A stretch of 26,368 nucleotides of DNA from Thiopontia sp964344435. Lineage in GTDB: Bacteria > Pseudomonadota > Gammaproteobacteria > GCF-002020875. Location of the stretch: NCBI GenBank assembly GCA_964344435.1, contig CAYFNH010000025.1, positions 1 to 26,368 of the forward strand, given 5' to 3'. A program made the translations under genes and the position numbers. Under the pieces are notes generated by a model. The model had not been told where the DNA came from. It saw nothing but the letters and a program-made list of their open reading frames with translations, and did not search any database. Of the stretch, positions 16,741-24,663 are shown piece after piece (position 1 is the stretch's first letter; the number at the start of each line of letters is the position of its first letter).

Positions 16741-17886
16741 TCACCCCTGATAGCGGTTGAGAATCTCCTTCATGGTTCCCTGGTTGGCGATGAAGAGCTC
16801 AACCAGCTCTGGATCAAACTGTACGCCTGCCTGCTCCTTGAGGTAGTTGAGTACATCCTGCTCTCCCCAGGGATCCTTGTATACCCGTTTGGAGGAGAGC
16901 GCATCAAAAACATCGACCAGTGAGACGATGCGGGCGGTCAGCGGGATCTCTTCTCCCTTGAGCCGGTCGGGATACCCCATTCCGTCCCAACGTTCATGGT
17001 GTCCCTGGATGATATCGTGGCTCATCTGGTCGAGCGCAATCGTGCTGCCTTCAAACAGGGCGGCTCCGATGGTGGCGTGGGTCTTCATCACCTCATACTC
17101 ATCCTCATCCAGTTTGCCCGGTTTTTTCAGAATCTTGTCAGCGATGCCGACCTTGCCGATGTCATGCAGCATGGCAGCGGTGTGTAGCGGATCCTTGATT
17201 GCGCGGATTTCGTGGTCGGGAATCCCGTGTCTTCTCGCCCAGGCATCATACAGCTCCACACTGTAGGCACCCACCCGTTTGACATGGGCGCCGGTCTCTT
17301 TGGGGTCACGTAACTCCGCGACCCGCAGTAGCCGCATAAAGACCTCCTGATTGATGTTGGCTCGCTCGATGGCACCGGCTGCAATTTCGGAGACGTGCCG
17401 AATGTAGTCCTGATCCTCCGAGTCGAAGACGGCTTCATTTTCTTTGTTGATCAGTTGGATTACGCCGATCAGATCGCCATTATGGTTTTTCAGTGGGGCG
17501 CAGAGGATGGAGCGGGTGCGGTAGCCGGTCTGCTGGTCAAAGCTGCTGTTGTAGTGATAGCTGAGGTCGGGAGAGAGGGTGTAGACATCCTCGATATTGA
17601 GAATCTCTTCGGTGCTGGCGACATAACCGGCAATGGAACTGGTATCGATCGGGATTACATGGTCGATATAGAGGTGTTTGCGGCTCTCCGGCTTGTTGAG
17701 TGAGAGGGTATGGTTCTGCACATAGGAGAAGCGAAGCCCCTCTCCCTCTACCAGATAGATCGAGCCCGCATCTGCACGGCACTCTCGCCGGGTCTCATAC
17801 AGCAGTTGATCAAGTAGCGCATTGATGTTGTCAATGTGCATGATGCTCTTGGAGAGTTTGAGTAGGGATTCCAGTTTATTGTCCAT
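16741..17886 (-). CDS. GAF and HD-GYP domain protein, probable cyclic di-GMP phosphodiesterase
   Basis: A 381-residue cytoplasmic protein. The GAF domain (about 8-175) would bind a small ligand. The HD-GYP domain (about 180-381) contains the metal-binding positions of active enzymes: Glu197, His201, His241-Asp242 (MLHDIGK), His270, His296-His297 and Asp325, with the signature HHERWDGMGYP (296-306). All eight positions that bind the trinuclear iron centre in the characterised PmGH enzyme seem to be present, with similar spacing, so hydrolysis of cyclic di-GMP is likely. It is single-gene, divergent from leuC with overlapping promoters. The ATG has no Shine-Dalgarno and sits 6 bases beyond the -10 box, predicting a leaderless mRNA. 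Confidence 0.93.
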   Translation of the reverse strand: MDNKLESLLKLSKSIMHIDNINALLDQLLYETRRECRADAGSIYLVEGEGLRFSYVQNHTLSLNKPESRKHLYIDHVIPIDTSSIAGYVASTEEILNIEDVYTLSPDLSYHYNSSFDQQTGYRTRSILCAPLKNHNGDLIGVIQLINKENEAVFDSEDQDYIRHVSEIAAGAIERANINQEVFMRLLRVAELRDPKETGAHVKRVGAYSVELYDAWARRHGIPDHEIRAIKDPLHTAAMLHDIGKVGIADKILKKPGKLDEDEYEVMKTHATIGAALFEGSTIALDQMSHDIIQGHHERWDGMGYPDRLKGEEIPLTARIVSLVDVFDALSSKRVYKDPWGEQDVLNYLKEQAGVQFDPELVELFIANQGTMKEILNRYQG

Positions 17887-17892
17887 GCAACG

Positions 17893-17922
17893 ATTCTAAT
17901 GCTTTTACTCTGAATCTGCCAA
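17893..17922 (-). promoter_or_regulatory. Promoter of the GAF/HD-GYP gene, predicted leaderless
   Basis: On the minus strand TTGGCA (17922-17917; 5 of 6) is followed after 18 bases by TAGAAT (17898-17893; 5 of 6). The predicted transcription start, 7 bases on, coincides with the A of the ATG at 17886. Confidence 0.6.
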
Positions 17923-17932
17923 ATAGTAGAAT
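17904..17932 (+). promoter_or_regulatory. Probable leuCD promoter, interleaved with the divergent HD-GYP promoter
   Basis: TTTACT (17904-17909; 4 of 6) and TAGAAT (17927-17932; 5 of 6) are 17 bases apart. Transcription would start near 17939, giving a leader of about 28 bases, too short for a leucine attenuator. The -35 box lies between the -10 and -35 boxes of the opposite promoter. Confidence 0.45.
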
Positions 17933-17966
17933 GGACGGCCTTTGATTATCTTGACAATATACCGTT

Positions 17967-19394
17967 ATGGCTGGAAAAACCCTATACGACAAGCTCTGGG
18001 ATGCGCACGTGGTGCGTACCGAGGAGGATGGTAGTGCACTGCTCTACATTGATCGCCAACTGCTGCATGAAGTGACCTCGCCGCAGGCCTTTGAAGGGCT
18101 GAGGCTCGCGGGGCGCAAGCCCTGGCGTGTCGATGCCAATGTGGCGGTACCCGACCATAATGTGCCGACTGCAGAACGGGAACAGGGAATTACCGATCCG
18201 GTGGCCAGGATTCAGGTGGAGACACTGGACCGGAATGCGGATGATTTCGGCATCGTCGAGTTCAAGATGGGGGATATCCGTCAGGGGATCGTCCATGTGA
18301 TCGGCCCGGAGCAGGGGGCAACCCTGCCGGGAATGACTATTGTCTGTGGTGACTCCCACACCTCCACCCATGGTGCGCTGGGGGCACTGGCCTTTGGTAT
18401 TGGCACCTCCGAGGTGGAACATGTTCTGGCTACTCAGTGTCTGGTGCAGAAGAAGTCGAAGAGTATGCTGGTACGTATCAATGGCTCAGTTGGGCCCGGT
18501 GTTACTGGTAAGGATATCGTACTGGCGGTAATCGGCAAGATCGGCACCGCAGGCGGTACCGGCTACGCCATCGAGTTTGCTGGTGAGGCAATCGAAGAAC
18601 TTTCCGTAGAGGGTCGCATGACCGTCTGCAATATGGCGATCGAGGCGGGTGCCCGTGCCGGGATGGTGGCGGTGGATCAGAAGACCATCGACTTTGTCAA
18701 AAACGGTTCTGACGGACGTCCCTTCGCTCCACAAGGCGAGAATTGGGAGAAAGCGGTCACTGCATGGCAGGCGTTGCACAGCGATGCTGATGCCGAGTTT
18801 GATGCGGTAGTGGAGATTAACGGTGCTGATATTGCTCCACAGGTGACCTGGGGTACATCGCCGGAGATGGTGGTGGCGGTCAACGATAAGGTACCCAACC
18901 CCTCTAATGAGAGCGACAGCGTCAAGCGCAATGGTATGGAGAAGGCCCTCGCCTACATGGGGCTGGAGGCGGATGCGTCTATCGACTCGATTGCGGTCGA
19001 CAAGGTCTTTGTCGGCTCCTGCACCAACTCCCGTATCGAGGATCTGCGTGCCGCTGCCGAGGTGGCCAAAGGTCGCAAGAAGGCCGATAGCGTCAAGCAG
19101 GTACTGATTGTTCCTGGCTCCGGTCTGATCAAGCAGCAGGCGGAGCAGGAGGGGCTGGACAGGATCTTTGTCGAGGCCGGTTTCGAGTGGCGTGATCCCG
19201 GTTGCTCCATGTGTCTGGCGATGAATGCAGACCGGTTGGAGCCGCAAGAGCGTTGTGCCTCCACCTCCAATCGCAACTTCGAGAGTCGTCAGGGGCTCAA
19301 TAGCCGTACCCATCTGGTCAGTCCAGCGATGGCGGTGGCGGCGGCAGTAACCGGTTACTTTACCGATGTGCGCAAACTGATGGGAGAGGCGTAA
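17967..19394 (+). CDS. leuC: 3-isopropylmalate dehydratase, large subunit
   Basis: A 475-residue aconitase-family protein. With LeuD it isomerises 2-isopropylmalate to 3-isopropylmalate in leucine synthesis. The three cluster-binding cysteines are Cys352 (GSCTNSR) and Cys413/Cys416 (DPGCSMCLAMN), so the [4Fe-4S] cluster should be assembled. The N-terminus MAGKTLYDKLWDAHVV and the GDSHTSTHGALGALAFGIGTSEVEHVLATQ stretch are typical. The start ATG 17967 lacks a good Shine-Dalgarno. The stop overlaps the leuD start as TAATG. The first enzyme of the pathway, LeuA, is not in this window. Confidence 0.98.
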   Translation: MAGKTLYDKLWDAHVVRTEEDGSALLYIDRQLLHEVTSPQAFEGLRLAGRKPWRVDANVAVPDHNVPTAEREQGITDPVARIQVETLDRNADDFGIVEFKMGDIRQGIVHVIGPEQGATLPGMTIVCGDSHTSTHGALGALAFGIGTSEVEHVLATQCLVQKKSKSMLVRINGSVGPGVTGKDIVLAVIGKIGTAGGTGYAIEFAGEAIEELSVEGRMTVCNMAIEAGARAGMVAVDQKTIDFVKNGSDGRPFAPQGENWEKAVTAWQALHSDADAEFDAVVEINGADIAPQVTWGTSPEMVVAVNDKVPNPSNESDSVKRNGMEKALAYMGLEADASIDSIAVDKVFVGSCTNSRIEDLRAAAEVAKGRKKADSVKQVLIVPGSGLIKQQAEQEGLDRIFVEAGFEWRDPGCSMCLAMNADRLEPQERCASTSNRNFESRQGLNSRTHLVSPAMAVAAAVTGYFTDVRKLMGEA

Positions 19395-20038
19395 TGGAGA
19401 AGTTCACCCAACACAGCGGGCTGGTGGTGCCGATGGATCGTCCCAATGTCGATACCGATGCGATCATCCCCAAGCAGTATCTGAAGTCGGTTAAACGGGC
19501 AGGCTTTGGCCCCAATCTGTTTGATGACTGGCGCTATCTCGATCTGGGTGATCCGTCGATCGACAACAGCAGCCGTCGCCCCAACCCCGATTTTGTGCTC
19601 AACCAACCTCAGTATCAGGGGGCAACTGTGCTGATCGGGCGTGAAAACTTTGGCTGTGGCTCTTCGCGTGAACATGCGGTCTGGGCGTTGACCGACTACG
19701 GTATCCGTGCGGTGATCGCCCCCAGCTTTGCAGATATCTTCTTCAACAACAGCTTCAAGAATGGGTTGCTGCCGATTGCACTGGCAGAGGCAGAGATGGA
19801 TCTTCTCTTCAACGAAGAGCAGGCGGGAGAGGGGTACCAACTGGAGATCGATCTGCAGGCGCAGACGGTCACCACGCCGGGGGGAACATCCTTCTCTTTC
19901 GAGATCGATGCATTCCGTAAGTATCGTCTGCTCAACGGGTTGGACGATATTGGTCTTACCCTGCAGCATCAGGATTCGATTCGGGCCTATGAGGAGCGTC
20001 GTAAAACGGAAGCACCGTGGCTGTTTATAGGTAATTAA
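19394..20038 (+). CDS. leuD: 3-isopropylmalate dehydratase, small subunit
   Basis: A 214-residue protein, close to the usual length (about 200). It is the swivelling small subunit that completes the LeuC active site. Signatures are PMDRPNVDTDAIIPKQYLKSV near the N-terminus and RENFGCGSSREHAVWAL (about 80-96). The ATG shares its A with the leuC stop, so translation is coupled. It is followed by a repeat-filled spacer before leuB. Confidence 0.98.
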   Translation: MEKFTQHSGLVVPMDRPNVDTDAIIPKQYLKSVKRAGFGPNLFDDWRYLDLGDPSIDNSSRRPNPDFVLNQPQYQGATVLIGRENFGCGSSREHAVWALTDYGIRAVIAPSFADIFFNNSFKNGLLPIALAEAEMDLLFNEEQAGEGYQLEIDLQAQTVTTPGGTSFSFEIDAFRKYRLLNGLDDIGLTLQHQDSIRAYEERRKTEAPWLFIGN

Positions 20039-20046
20039 CAGCACTG

Positions 20047-20117
20047 CCTCGCGCAAAGACGCCAAGAACGCAGAGAAAAGCGTTGATCCATTTGCGTCTC
20101 TACGCCTCTGCGCGAGA
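20047..20117. repeat. Inverted-repeat intergenic element between leuD and leuB
   Basis: A left arm at 20047-20073 (CTCGCGCAAAGACGCCAAGA...) and a right arm at 20091-20117 (TTTGCGTCTCTACGCCTC...) are imperfect reverse complements around a spacer of about 17 bases. The right arm recurs, 22 of 27 identical, at 23603-23629. I have seen GCGCAAAGACGC-type spacers repeatedly in environmental gammaproteobacteria, so this looks like a dispersed repeat family. Transcribed, it would form a long hairpin inside the leuCDB message. Confidence 0.7.
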
Positions 20118-20149
20118 ATAGTTTTTTGAGAATTAATGAGAATAGTTTG

Positions 20150-21229
20150 ATGAGTAAGAAAATAGCAGTATTGCCCGGTGACGGGATTGGTCAGGAGATT
20201 GTCGCCGAGGCGGTCAAGGTATTGGAGTGTCTGCAGAGCGACTACGGACTCTCGGTCGAGTTGGAGAATGGTTTGGTCGGCGGTACCGCCTATGATGCCA
20301 CCGGTACTCCGCTACCGGAGGAGACCCTGAAGCTCTCCAGGGAGTCCGACGCGGTGCTGCTCGGTGCGGTCGGTGGATACCAGTGGGAGTCTCTTGATAT
20401 CGCCGTCCGTCCCGAGAAGGGGCTGCTGGGGCTGCGTGCCGAGCTGGAGCTATTCTCCAACCTGCGTCCCGCCATCCTCTATCCACAACTGGCGGATGCC
20501 TCCACCCTGCGTGCCGATGTGGTCTCCGGTCTCGACCTGATGATCGTGCGCGAACTGACCGGCGGCATCTATTTCGGTCAGCCCCGTGGTGTACGTACCC
20601 TCGATAACGGCGAGCGTCAGGGCTACAACACCCTGGTCTATGCCGAGCATGAGATCGAGCGCATCGGCCGCTCCGCCTTCGAGATTGCAATGAAGCGCGA
20701 CAAGCGTGTCACCTCGGTCGACAAGGCCAACGTGCTGGAGTGTACCGAGCTCTGGCGTGAGGTGATGGAGCGGGTTGCCAAGGATTACCCTGAGGTCGAG
20801 CTGTCGCACATGTATGTCGACAACGCCGCTATGCAGCTGGTGCGTGCACCGAAGCAGTTTGATGTGATGGTCACCACCAATATGTTTGGGGATATCCTCT
20901 CTGATTGTGCCGCGATGCTGACCGGCTCCATCGGTATGCTGCCATCCGCTTCTCTTGATGCCAACAACAAGGGGATGTACGAGCCAATCCACGGTTCTGC
21001 ACCGGACATCGCTGGACAGGATCTCGCCAACCCGCTGGCGACCATCCTCTCAGTCTCGATGATGCTGCGCTACAGTCTTGATCAGGCGGAGATGGCGGAC
21101 AAGATCGATGCGGCGGTCAACAAGGTGCTGGATGATGGGATACGTACCCGGGATATCCACTCCGAGGGGATGCAGGAGGTGAGCTGCTCCGCGATGGGCG
21201 ATGCGGTGGTGGCTGCACTGCGTAGCTGA
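20150..21229 (+). CDS. leuB: 3-isopropylmalate dehydrogenase
   Basis: A 359-residue NAD-dependent beta-decarboxylating dehydrogenase that oxidises 3-isopropylmalate to the leucine precursor 2-oxoisocaproate. Visible signatures are KKIAVLPGDGIGQEIV at the start, RELTGGIYFGQPRG, the YVDNAAMQL stretch, and the family motif NMFGDILSDCAAMLTGSIGMLPSAS with GMYEPIHGSAPDIAG for NAD and metal binding. I chose ATG 20150; a TTG at 20126 would add eight residues of no known use. The ribosome site is weak (GAG about 9 bases upstream). Between leuD and leuB, GAGAATAGTTT occurs twice (20114-20124 and 20138-20148), the second just before the start. Confidence 0.98.
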   Translation: MSKKIAVLPGDGIGQEIVAEAVKVLECLQSDYGLSVELENGLVGGTAYDATGTPLPEETLKLSRESDAVLLGAVGGYQWESLDIAVRPEKGLLGLRAELELFSNLRPAILYPQLADASTLRADVVSGLDLMIVRELTGGIYFGQPRGVRTLDNGERQGYNTLVYAEHEIERIGRSAFEIAMKRDKRVTSVDKANVLECTELWREVMERVAKDYPEVELSHMYVDNAAMQLVRAPKQFDVMVTTNMFGDILSDCAAMLTGSIGMLPSASLDANNKGMYEPIHGSAPDIAGQDLANPLATILSVSMMLRYSLDQAEMADKIDAAVNKVLDDGIRTRDIHSEGMQEVSCSAMGDAVVAALRS

Positions 21230-21249
21230 TTCAGCGACCTACGTGCCAC

Positions 21250-21284
21250 AAAAAGGGCGTGTCTGTTGCAGGCACGCCTTTTTT
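21250..21284. terminator. Strong, probably bidirectional intrinsic terminator after leuB
   Basis: GGCGTG-T-CTG (21256-21265) pairs with CAG-G-CACGCC (21269-21278) around a TTG loop, with one GU pair. It is preceded by five A (21250-21254) and followed by TTTTTT (21279-21284). It ends the leu operon 20 bases after the leuB stop. Confidence 0.9.
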
Positions 21285-21349
21285 ATTATGGCAGCAAAAT
21301 ACCTGTATCAAAATTACTTATTGGATGAGTGGTGTCCCAATAAAAATTC

Positions 21350-21391
21350 AATAATGATAATGCTTCTCATTGTGATGACTTGCGCTATAAT
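21350..21391 (+). promoter_or_regulatory. Possible Fur-regulated promoter of the two small unknown genes
   Basis: Positions 21350-21368 (AATAATGATAAT then GCTTCTC) match the 19-base Fur box consensus GATAATGATAATCATTATC at 15 positions. A perfect TATAAT is at 21386-21391, and TTCTCA (21364-21369; 4 of 6) lies 16 bases before it. The Fur-like site overlaps this -35 box, the position expected for repression by iron. Confidence 0.5.
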
Positions 21392-21429
21392 TCTTTACTA
21401 AATTGATTGGTTATTAGCGAGAGGTGAGC

Positions 21430-21939
21430 ATGATGAGAGTACGATCCTATTTTCTTTTTCCGGATTTGGCACACATTCGAGCGGTGGTCGAGCAGCTACG
21501 CAGAGCGAATGTGGGTGAGGATGATATGCATGTAGTAGCTGAACAAGTGGTCGGGGGGCAACCGATTGATGACAGCGGTCTTCCAATAGCAACCGATGAA
21601 CAGCGTACTGATCAACTTCATCGATTGGAGAGGGGGCTTTGGGGAGGGAACCTTGTGCTCTTTTTTGTTGCGGTTGCTGTGATGGTCTTCAGTTTGTGGA
21701 TCGGGTGGGGGGCGATAGCTACCCTGTCGGGGGTGGTTGCCGCCATCAGTTTGATTACCGGTTTGCTGTGGGCATTTGTACCGGATGTCTCACTGAATGA
21801 ATTTTCATCGGCGCTCCGCCACGGAGAGTTGCTGCTGATGGTCGATATGGAACGCATAAATCAGCGCAAGATCGAGTCGCTGGTGCGCCATAACCACCCG
21901 GAGGTGGTGCTGGGCGGAAGTACCTTTTACCCAGCCTAG
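21430..21939 (+). CDS. Two-pass membrane protein of unknown function
   Basis: A 169-residue protein. The N-terminal part (MRVRSYFLFPDLAHIRAVVEQLRRANVGEDDMHVVAE) looks like a small alpha/beta domain of the type found in DUF1269 or general-stress 17M-like proteins, but the likeness is loose. Two adjacent membrane segments follow (about 73-92 and 95-117), then a soluble tail ending NHPEVVLGGSTFYPA. The start could be GTG 21424, ATG 21430 or ATG 21433; I chose 21430 for its spacing from GAGAGG. The possible Fur box upstream suggests expression in iron shortage. Function unknown. Confidence 0.8.
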   Translation: MMRVRSYFLFPDLAHIRAVVEQLRRANVGEDDMHVVAEQVVGGQPIDDSGLPIATDEQRTDQLHRLERGLWGGNLVLFFVAVAVMVFSLWIGWGAIATLSGVVAAISLITGLLWAFVPDVSLNEFSSALRHGELLLMVDMERINQRKIESLVRHNHPEVVLGGSTFYPA

Positions 21940-21976
21940 ATAAGCACCTTGCGTGCTTCAATACAGGAGAGTGATG

Positions 21977-22216
21977 ATGAGTACATTTATCCAAAATCAG
22001 AATGACGGTGCCTGGGTAATGCATGCCCATATGGACCCAATCAGCATGCACGAGGTAGAGAGTGACCGGTACTGTCTGTTTGATGGCGACGAGAGTGGTG
22101 GTGTCGAGATCTACTTCGAGTCAGAGGAGAACCGTCAGGCCTACCTCAAGCTTGGGAGTGATCATCGAATCGCGTTGATGGAGAACAGAACAGACGACTA
22201 TATTGCTGAAGGGTGA
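21977..22216 (+). CDS. Small acidic protein of unknown function
   Basis: A 79-residue protein (MSTFIQNQNDGAWVMHAHMD...) that I do not recognise. It is acidic, with several Met, His and Asp/Glu residues (MHAHMDPISMHEVESD, FDGDESGG, YFESEEN) and a single Cys, so metal binding is conceivable but unproven. AGGAGA at 21965-21970 lies 6 bases before ATG 21977; ATG 21974 is an alternative. It follows the two-pass membrane protein by 37 bases on the same strand and is probably in its operon. Confidence 0.7.
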   Translation: MSTFIQNQNDGAWVMHAHMDPISMHEVESDRYCLFDGDESGGVEIYFESEENRQAYLKLGSDHRIALMENRTDDYIAEG

Positions 22217-22319
22217 CCTGTTTAGGGGGCGTGATCAGCCACTTTTATCCAGATTTCAATGGCGCTATCTAATTGAAACGATTATTATATACAGCTGCTT
22301 GCTCGATTTGACCTTGGAT

Positions 22320-22335
22320 GCCACCAGATGGTGGC
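22320..22335 (+). other. Perfect hairpin in the asd leader
   Basis: GCCACCA (22320-22326) and TGGTGGC (22329-22335) are exact complements separated by two bases. It lies 52 bases before the asd ATG in a 170-base spacer with no other clear signal. No T-run follows, so it is not a terminator; a role in mRNA folding is possible. I found no lysine riboswitch consensus here. Confidence 0.4.
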
Positions 22336-22386
22336 GGCAAGGTGGGCTGCAGTTGGTTTCACAGTTTTAATAAGAGTTTGATAGCG

Positions 22387-23499
22387 ATGAAAAAAGTTGG
22401 TTTTGTAGGTTGGCGTGGCATGGTCGGTTCAGTATTGATGGATCGGATGCGGGAAGAGAATGATTTTGAAAAGATCGATCCGGTCTTCTTCACCACCTCA
22501 CAGTTGGGGCAGGAAGGTCCCGATGTAGGCAAGCCGGTGCCCACCCTGAGGGATGCCAACGACATTGCCGAACTGGCCAACATGGATGCCATCGTCAGCT
22601 GTCAGGGCGGGGACTATACCAAGGCTGTGATCGGCCCTCTGCGAGAGGCGGGCTGGAACGGTTACTGGATTGATGCCGCCTCCTCTCTTCGGATGAGTGA
22701 AGAGTCCATCATCGTGCTCGACCCGGTCAACCGCTCGGTGATCGATAACGCGCTGAGTGATGGCAGGAACACCTTTGTCGGGGGCAACTGTACGGTCAGC
22801 CTGATGTTGATGGCCATTGGGGGGCTGTTTCAGAAAGATCTGATCGAGTGGATTACCCCGATGACCTATCAGGCCGCCTCCGGTGCGGGTGCACGTAACA
22901 TGCGGGAGCTGATCGCGCAGATGGGTAGTATTCGTGATTCAGTGGCCGATAAGCTGGACGATCCGGCCAGCGCCATTCTGGAGATTGACCGTGCCGTCTC
23001 CTCTCACATCAATAGTGAGGGCTATCCGACCGATCAGTTTGGGGTGCCGTTGGCCGGTAGTCTGATCCCCTGGATCGATACCCAGCTGGAGAGTGGTCAG
23101 AGCCGTGAGGAGTGGAAGGCTGAGGCCGAGACCAACAAGATTCTCGGGCGCAGTGACAATCCGGTACCGATTGATGGGCTCTGTGTCCGTGTCGGTGCCA
23201 TGCGTTCCCATAGTCAGGCGCTTACCATCAAGATGAAGCAGGATGTTCCGGTTTCCGAGATCGAGTCCATCATGGCTGAAGCCAATGACTGGGTGAAGGT
23301 GATTCCCAATGACCGTGACCTCAGCATGACCGAGCTGACCCCGGCCAAGGTGACCGGTACCCTGAGTGTGCCGGTGGGTCGTGTACGCAAGCTGACCATG
23401 GGGCCCGAGTACATCTCCGCCTTTACCGTGGGAGACCAGTTGCTGTGGGGGGCTGCCGAGCCGTTGCGTAGATTGATGGGGATAGCGTTGGAGCTTTAA
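22387..23499 (+). CDS. asd: Aspartate-semialdehyde dehydrogenase
   Basis: A 370-residue protein of the Gram-negative Asd type (E. coli Asd has 367). It reduces aspartyl phosphate to aspartate semialdehyde with NADPH, the branch point to lysine, diaminopimelate, threonine and methionine. The N-terminal nucleotide site is VGFVGWRGMVGSVLM. Catalytic Cys135 lies in GGNCTVSLM and the catalytic-His region is MRSHSQALTIKMK. I chose ATG 22387, the family-typical MKKVGFVGW; the open frame extends 23 codons further into the leader hairpin without Asd-like sequence. Confidence 0.98.
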   Translation: MKKVGFVGWRGMVGSVLMDRMREENDFEKIDPVFFTTSQLGQEGPDVGKPVPTLRDANDIAELANMDAIVSCQGGDYTKAVIGPLREAGWNGYWIDAASSLRMSEESIIVLDPVNRSVIDNALSDGRNTFVGGNCTVSLMLMAIGGLFQKDLIEWITPMTYQAASGAGARNMRELIAQMGSIRDSVADKLDDPASAILEIDRAVSSHINSEGYPTDQFGVPLAGSLIPWIDTQLESGQSREEWKAEAETNKILGRSDNPVPIDGLCVRVGAMRSHSQALTIKMKQDVPVSEIESIMAEANDWVKVIPNDRDLSMTELTPAKVTGTLSVPVGRVRKLTMGPEYISAFTVGDQLLWGAAEPLRRLMGIALEL

Positions 23500-23602
23500 C
23501 GGTATTCTCATGCCAAGAGGCAAGGCTGGTTCTGGAAATCCTATGAAACAACCATTCCTGATATCAACGGTTTGGGTCATGGTGGAATGTTTGTTCTTTA
23601 AC

Positions 23603-23629
23603 TCTGCGTCTCGGCCTCTCTGCGCGAGA
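23603..23629. repeat. Half copy of the leuD-leuB repeat, between asd and usg
   Basis: TCTGCGTCTCGGCCTCTC followed by TGCGCGAGA matches the right arm of the leuD-leuB element at 22 of 27 positions. The opposite arm is not visible in the upstream spacer, so this is a solo arm or a decayed copy. Confidence 0.6.
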
Positions 23630-23646
23630 CTGCGGTTGCCGTTTTA

Positions 23647-24663
23647 ATGCCATACTCGGTAGCCGTTGTTGGCGCGACAGGGATTGTCGGTGAGGCGCTG
23701 ATCTCGATTCTGGAGGAGCGCGACTTTCCTCTGGAGTCCCTTTTTCCCGTGGCCAGCGAGGCATCGGCCGGTAAGCGGGTCGAGTTTCGTGAAAGCAGCT
23801 ACCGGGTAGAGTCACTATCTACCTTCGATTTCTCTCAGGTACAGATAGCTTTCTTTTGTGTGCCGGAGGCGGTCTCTTCACAGTTTGTACCGGTTGCCTC
23901 GGCAGCGGGCGCTGTGGTGATCGACAGCAGTGCCTGTTTTCGTCAGGATGACGAGGTGCCAATGGTGGTGCCAGAGGTTAATGCAGACGCCATCAGTGGT
24001 TACCTTCATCGCAACCTGCTCTCCAGTCCGGGGGTTGCCACTACGCTGATGGCCGTTGCGTTGCAGCCGCTACATCAGTTGGTGGGGATCGAGCGGATCC
24101 ATGTCACCAGCTTTCATTCGGTCTCGGAAAGTGGACGTTCGGCGATGGAGGAGTTGGGGCTGCAGACCCTGTCACTGCTCAATCTGCGTGAAGTCAAACA
24201 CAGCGTCTACCCGAAACAGATCGCCTTTAACGTACTTCCACAAGTCGGCAAGTTCAATGAAAATGGCTATACCGAAGAGGAGGTCGAGGTGGTGCGTGAG
24301 CTTCCCAGAGTATTTGGCAGCACTTCCATCCTGGTGAGTCCGACGGCAGTGCGTGTCCCTGCATTCTATGGCCATTCGTTGGCTCTGCAGCTGGAAACCA
24401 GCGAGAAGATCACTGCGGAGGAGGCTGGCGAACTTTTACGCAATGCACCAGGGGTCGAGCTACTGGATCGTCGGCAGGAGGGGGGCTACCCCACTGCAGT
24501 TAGTGAGGCGGTAGGGAATGATACGGTTCATGTCGGGCGTATTCGTGAGGATCTCTCACATCCACAGGGGTTGCACCTGTGGCTGGTTGCAGACAATGTT
24601 CGCAAGGGGGCAGCACTCAACAGTGTACAGATTGCTGAAATTCTGCTGGCTGATTACCTGTAG
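23647..24663 (+). CDS. usg: Usg-like paralogue of aspartate-semialdehyde dehydrogenase lacking the catalytic Cys
   Basis: A 338-residue protein with the dehydrogenase fold: VAVVGATGIVGEALISILEER (nucleotide site), VVIDSSACFRQDDEVPMVVPEVN, VTSFHSVSESGRSAMEELG and VRVPAFYGHSLALQLE. Where Asd enzymes have the catalytic NPNC motif, residues about 126-134 read SSPGVATTL, so the nucleophilic Cys is missing while the GHS His region remains. This is the pattern of the Usg-1 proteins that follow asd and precede fimV-truA in Pseudomonas and relatives; their role is not established. It is 147 bases after asd and overlaps the FimV-like gene. No clear Shine-Dalgarno precedes the ATG. Confidence 0.9.
   Translation: MPYSVAVVGATGIVGEALISILEERDFPLESLFPVASEASAGKRVEFRESSYRVESLSTFDFSQVQIAFFCVPEAVSSQFVPVASAAGAVVIDSSACFRQDDEVPMVVPEVNADAISGYLHRNLLSSPGVATTLMAVALQPLHQLVGIERIHVTSFHSVSESGRSAMEELGLQTLSLLNLREVKHSVYPKQIAFNVLPQVGKFNENGYTEEEVEVVRELPRVFGSTSILVSPTAVRVPAFYGHSLALQLETSEKITAEEAGELLRNAPGVELLDRRQEGGYPTAVSEAVGNDTVHVGRIREDLSHPQGLHLWLVADNVRKGAALNSVQIAEILLADYL

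Noticed and set aside
17933..17966. Leucine attenuator or leader peptide before leuC
   Set aside because: The predicted leader is about 28 bases, with no run of Leu codons or competing hairpins.
21201..21401. Open frame across the leuB end and the following spacer
   Set aside because: It crosses the strong leuB terminator and the Fur-like promoter and resembles no protein.
22217..22386. Lysine riboswitch in the asd leader
   Set aside because: The conserved lysine-aptamer sequence blocks are not recognisable and the space after any plausible start is too short.
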